From: Neoceratodus forsteri
Lineage: Eukaryota > Chordata > Ceratodontiformes > Ceratodontidae
DNA length: 64,000 nucleotides
Assembly: GCA_016271365.2 (NCBI GenBank)
Contig: CM028129.1
Location: 1,007,141,501-1,007,205,500 of the forward strand
Direction: 5' to 3'
Part shown: positions 60,962 to 64,000 of the stretch, piece by piece
Layout of the letters: each line of letters starts with the position of its first letter
How positions within the stretch are numbered: position 1 is the stretch's first letter
Notes under the pieces: generated by a model
Databases searched by the model: none
Seen by the model: only the letters and a program-made list of their open reading frames with translations
Told to the model about the DNA's origin: nothing
Position numbers and translations under genes: made by a program

Positions 60962-61449
60962 TGTGATGCAGAGCGGCAGAACTGAAGGAGGTAGTGTACA
61001 GTAGTGCTAGGAGTAGGTAATCTCCGAAGATACATTTGGATCCAGCTATAAGCGCATGGTTCCATGTTGTTATGTGCAGGTATGCCAGTGACCATGCCAG
61101 GGTAGTAGTGCATACTTTTATGCGGAGAGTATAGACAGTGAGGTTGTTTCATGGTACCATTTAGAACACGAGGGCAGGTCACTGTTATCACCAGAATTAT
61201 TCTTAGATCCAGGATTAGGACATCCATGTTTGTGGCAGGCAGTGTCACAGGGGTGGCTGAGCCCTGATACATGGGCTGGGACAGTGTAGTAGTCTCACTA
61301 TAAACCATCTCAGATAGTTAGAGGTCTAGGGCACACTTAGTGGGATAGGTAAGCTTGGAGTTGTTATTGCAGGATTTTGGGTGTGGAAACAGGTGTAGAG
61401 TAGCAGCTAGTGAATGTGCTATTCTTCAAATGGGTAGCTTTATGCATGC

Positions 61450-64000
61450 ACAATTAATGGACACACAGAGATGGAGAAAACAAGTGAGCAGGAGGTGAGT
61501 GAGTGGCCCTAAAATAACCCAACACTAGGACAACAGAAATGTGAGCGAAGGCTAATGCCTGAAAGAGGCAGCATGGAAGGTCCCAAATGCACCATATGTC
61601 TTTCTTAGCAAGCCTATAGTTTGCCAAATATTCTGTAGAGGCAGTGGAGGGCCAATGTGCTGTGCACAAAAAATGTGGAGGGAGGGGCTAGAGTGTATTT
61701 AAAGGAGGCCTGGGAGGGGGTGGTAGGTATATAAAATACTAAAATACAACCAGTGCAAGTGCTATAAGTTGTTATGGGAGCATTCGGGGGTGGGCAGGTG
61801 GCACAACTGAGATTTGACTGAGGTGTGAGAGAGAGAGAGAGTTACATAAGAGGTTAAGAGTTCTATAGAGAGGGGAACTGATAGGTGTAGGCAGATTTGC
61901 CCATGTTAGATGGTTTGGGAAGGGAGGAGTGGGCATCCCTAGAACGTAGGGAGTATGGTGAGAAGGGAGCAGGACTAAGGTTTACAGAGTGGTAGGAGGT
62001 TAGTAGGTTGAACAAGTATTTGGAGATAAAGGAGAGAGAGAGTGGATGAGGCACCAATGGGAAAGGGGAGGCTCCAGGGATAACATAAGAGAACAGGGGT
62101 GGGTCCCAAAGGGAGAATTAGAGGCAAAGTGACATAAGGCGTGGAAGAGGGAGTTAAGTCTAGCAAGTGAGGTGGTGGGTGCGGTGCCATAAACTATATC
62201 AGCATAGTCAAAATAGGGGTTATCATTTTAGTCAGAAGTTCCCATCAAACAGGGAGAGAGTCCCTGTTATGGTAAAGGATGCTGAGCTTAAGGTGAAGTT
62301 GTGAGGCTATGTAGTCGATATGGTTTGAGAAGTTAAGTAGTGGGTCCAAGCAGATGCCTAGACACCTGTAGGATGAGACTTCTGTAAGTGGAGTGCCATC
62401 CAGAGAAGTGATGGACAGGGCTAGGAGAGCTGTGGCTAATCTTTGAGATGTTCCAAAAGTCACAGAGACAGTCTTTGATGTGTTTAATTTGAGTTGTTTA
62501 GTTTGGAACAAAGACTGAACAGAGTGGAAATTCTGTTGTAGGATGGATTGGATCATGGTAGGGTTGGGGCCGGAGGTGAATAGGATGGTGTCATTCACAT
62601 ACTTATGGATGAGGGAGTTGGAGCAGACAGACAGGAGGTTGTTTATGAAGTTGGAGAAAAGGACGGGGCCAAGTATAGAGCCTTGGGGGATGCCCGCTAA
62701 GATTGGGTGGGAGGGGAAGAGGAGTTTGTGATCTTTACCAATTGATATCTGCTTGTGAGGTAAACCACTGTATGGCAGGAAGGGCAAGCCCTGCATCCTC
62801 GAGTGTGTTTAGGAATAATGGGTGGGAAACAGAGTCGAAGGCCTTTGCCAGGTCAATGAAGACTGCAGCAGTGAGGTGGCCTTTGTCAGCAGCAGACTGG
62901 ATGTGACTGGTAACACAGAGAAGGGATGATATGGTGGAGTGGTGTTTTCTGAAACCGGACCAGTAGGGGAGAGGAAATTTGTGGAGGTGAGGAAATCAGT
63001 CAGTCTGGATTGTACTAGGCATTCCTGCAGCTTAGATAAGGCAGGGAGGAGGGAGATAGGTTGGTAGTTGTCAGTTATTGAGGGATCGCCACCCTTGGGG
63101 ATAAGGAGGACACAGGCCAATTTCCAGGCTTTGGGGACTGTGCCTGAGGAGAAGGATAGGTTCATTAAGAAGGTGAGAGGGAGAGTAATGGTGGGAGCTA
63201 ATAGGCATAGTAAACTGGGATGTATGCCATCTGAACTAGACTTAGATGGATTGAGGGAGAGGAGGGCATCCAGTACCTCGTTAGTAGAAGCTGGAGCGAG
63301 TAGGAAGTTTTTGCAGCGCAAGTTTTTTGTGGGGGTTTTAAATGCAGGTGGGGAGGGCATGGAATGGTCAGGGACCATACAAGTAGTGAAAAAAGTGTTG
63401 TGTGTATCTACAACTTGGACAGGGTCAGTTACAGTGATGTCATTGTGCTTGAGAGTGAGGGTGCTGGTTTGGGGTGGTGGGTTGATGATGGAATGGACTA
63501 CGTTCCAGAAGGAGGAGGTGTGCGCTGTGCTGAGATGGTCCTTAAAATAGTCAGCCTTAGCTCGCCTAATGGCCTTGGTGCAAGCATTTCTTGCGGTGTT
63601 GTAGGCTTGTCTAGCGTGTGGGGTTAGGTTATGTAAGCTTTGAAAGTGGACCAGGCCTTGTTCTGGGTTTTACATAGGGCAATTATAGGGGCTGTGATCC
63701 AGAGGTGGTGGCATTTCCTAACCCTAGCTTTCTTAGCCCGGGGCATGGTGGTCCCAGACACTTGTGAAAATGCTTATGAACTGGGATAGGGCAGTGTTTA
63801 CATCTAATGCAGAGTAAACAGGTGTCCAGTTTGTGTTATGTAAGTCTGAGAGAAGGGAGTTTGTGTTGAGTGAGCTTAGGGGGAGTATTTTGATATATTT
63901 TGGTGTGGACTTTGGCAGTTGGATTTTCCTAATGCAGTACATGATACATTGATCACTTAGGGTAGGGTCTAGGACTCCAGCAGTGAAAATTCTGTGGGGC
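61450..64000 (-). mobile_element. LINE remnant E, L2-like, reaching the window edge
   Basis: Same family as B, C and D, on the minus strand. From the right edge: endonuclease end (LDPTLSDQCIMYCIRKIQLP near 63,900, SDH as SDQ), linker (FISIFTSVWDHHAPG near 63,740), reverse transcriptase (63.4-62.24 kb), C-terminus (YADIVYGTAPTTSL near 62,200, then 62,190-61,860) and 3' region to about 61,450. No shared tail is visible at the left, so the 3' terminus may be lost or its limit misplaced. Confidence 0.83.
62245..63378 (-). pseudogene. Reverse transcriptase of LINE E with YVND
   Basis: Frame 62,809-63,378 (189 codons): PASTNEVLDALLSLNPSKSS, SDGIHPSLLCLLAPTITLPL, KLACVLLIPKGGDPSITDNY, QPISLLPALSKLQECLVQSR. 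It then shifts near 62,940 into VFIDLAKAFDSVSHPLFL (motif A intact). Frame 62,245-62,796 (183 codons): AGIPQGSILGPVLFSNFINN, LIHKYVNDTILFTSGPN (YVND for YADD), TKQLKLNTSKTVSVTFGTSQ, SSYRCLGICLDPLLNFSNHI. Dead by frameshift and active-site change. Confidence 0.88.

Larger units (their letters stand above)
57436..61440 (-). mobile_element. LINE F, nearly complete L2/CR1-group element
   Basis: The 3' end at 57,436 reads on the complement ..CCAAGAGTTAATAAATAAAT. A long 3' UTR (57,436-58,047) is followed by the 568-codon reverse-transcriptase frame, the endonuclease (60.1-60.96 kb) and a 5' region to about 61,440. It is the best preserved element. It shares the DNH/ALSDHSP-type endonuclease end with element A. 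Defects lie in the endonuclease-linker part. Confidence 0.88.

Noticed and set aside
1..64000. Host protein-coding genes, rRNA, tRNA genes or a CRISPR array
   Set aside because: All convincing protein motifs are from retroelements. tRNA-like boxes occur only within SINEs. Direct repeats lack the regular short repeat-spacer pattern of CRISPR. The window is eukaryotic, so operons and Shine-Dalgarno sites do not apply.

Overview
The window looks like intergenic DNA from a large, repeat-rich vertebrate genome. I find no host gene, tRNA, rRNA or CRISPR array. Nearly every recognisable coding stretch belongs to a decayed retrotransposon. The mixture is CR1, L2-like and L1 LINEs, a DIRS-type tyrosine-recombinase retroelement, MIR-like and tRNA-headed SINEs, and several short terminal-inverted-repeat (TIR) elements. 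It fits a lungfish, a caecilian or another large-genome amphibian; a turtle or coelacanth cannot be excluded. This assignment is inference from the element mix only.

Layout. 1-4.9 kb: two successive plus-strand LINE remnants. 5.2-12.3 kb: an L2-like LINE split by an L1 (6,509-11,204, 10-bp target site duplication, TSD), which is itself split by a GC-rich poly(A) retroposon and by an L2. 12.4-17.5 kb: small elements, namely a Tigger-like MITE, foldbacks, a MIR-like SINE, tandem repeats, LINE scraps, a tRNA-headed SINE and a DIRS end fragment. 17.5-37.6 kb: a deep nest. A plus-strand CR1 holds an LTR-like element (19,054-20,975, TSD CGTA) and a minus-strand DIRS element (about 21.66-37.37 kb, inverted terminal repeats). 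The DIRS holds a plus-strand L1 (24,165-34,635). The L1 holds a TIR-bounded insert (25,933-30,669) and a SINE (33,146-33,649). The TIR insert holds another CR1 and a 260-bp foldback. 38-48.7 kb: L2-like, L1, L2 and CR1 pieces, with a minus-strand L1 carrying ORF1. 48.8-55.9 kb: an L2-like LINE split by a CR1, which carries two hAT-like MITEs; a TTAA-flanked MITE sits in the same LINE, followed by a CR1 interrupted by an antiparallel CR1 that carries a SINE. 56-64 kb: a 200-bp foldback, LINE 3' tails and two minus-strand LINEs. One of these keeps a 568-codon open reverse-transcriptase frame, the least damaged coding sequence in the window.

How they work together. Autonomous elements would supply the enzymes (endonuclease/reverse transcriptase for LINEs, tyrosine recombinase for DIRS). 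The short elements are passengers. The clearest functional link is a 3' tail of about 70 bp shared by several LINE copies and by at least one SINE, as expected if the LINE machinery mobilised the SINE. Almost all frames carry stops, frameshifts or altered catalytic residues, so most of the content is old. Family names come from motif recognition, not database searches; L2, CR1, L1 and DIRS calls are firm at the group level but not at the subfamily level.
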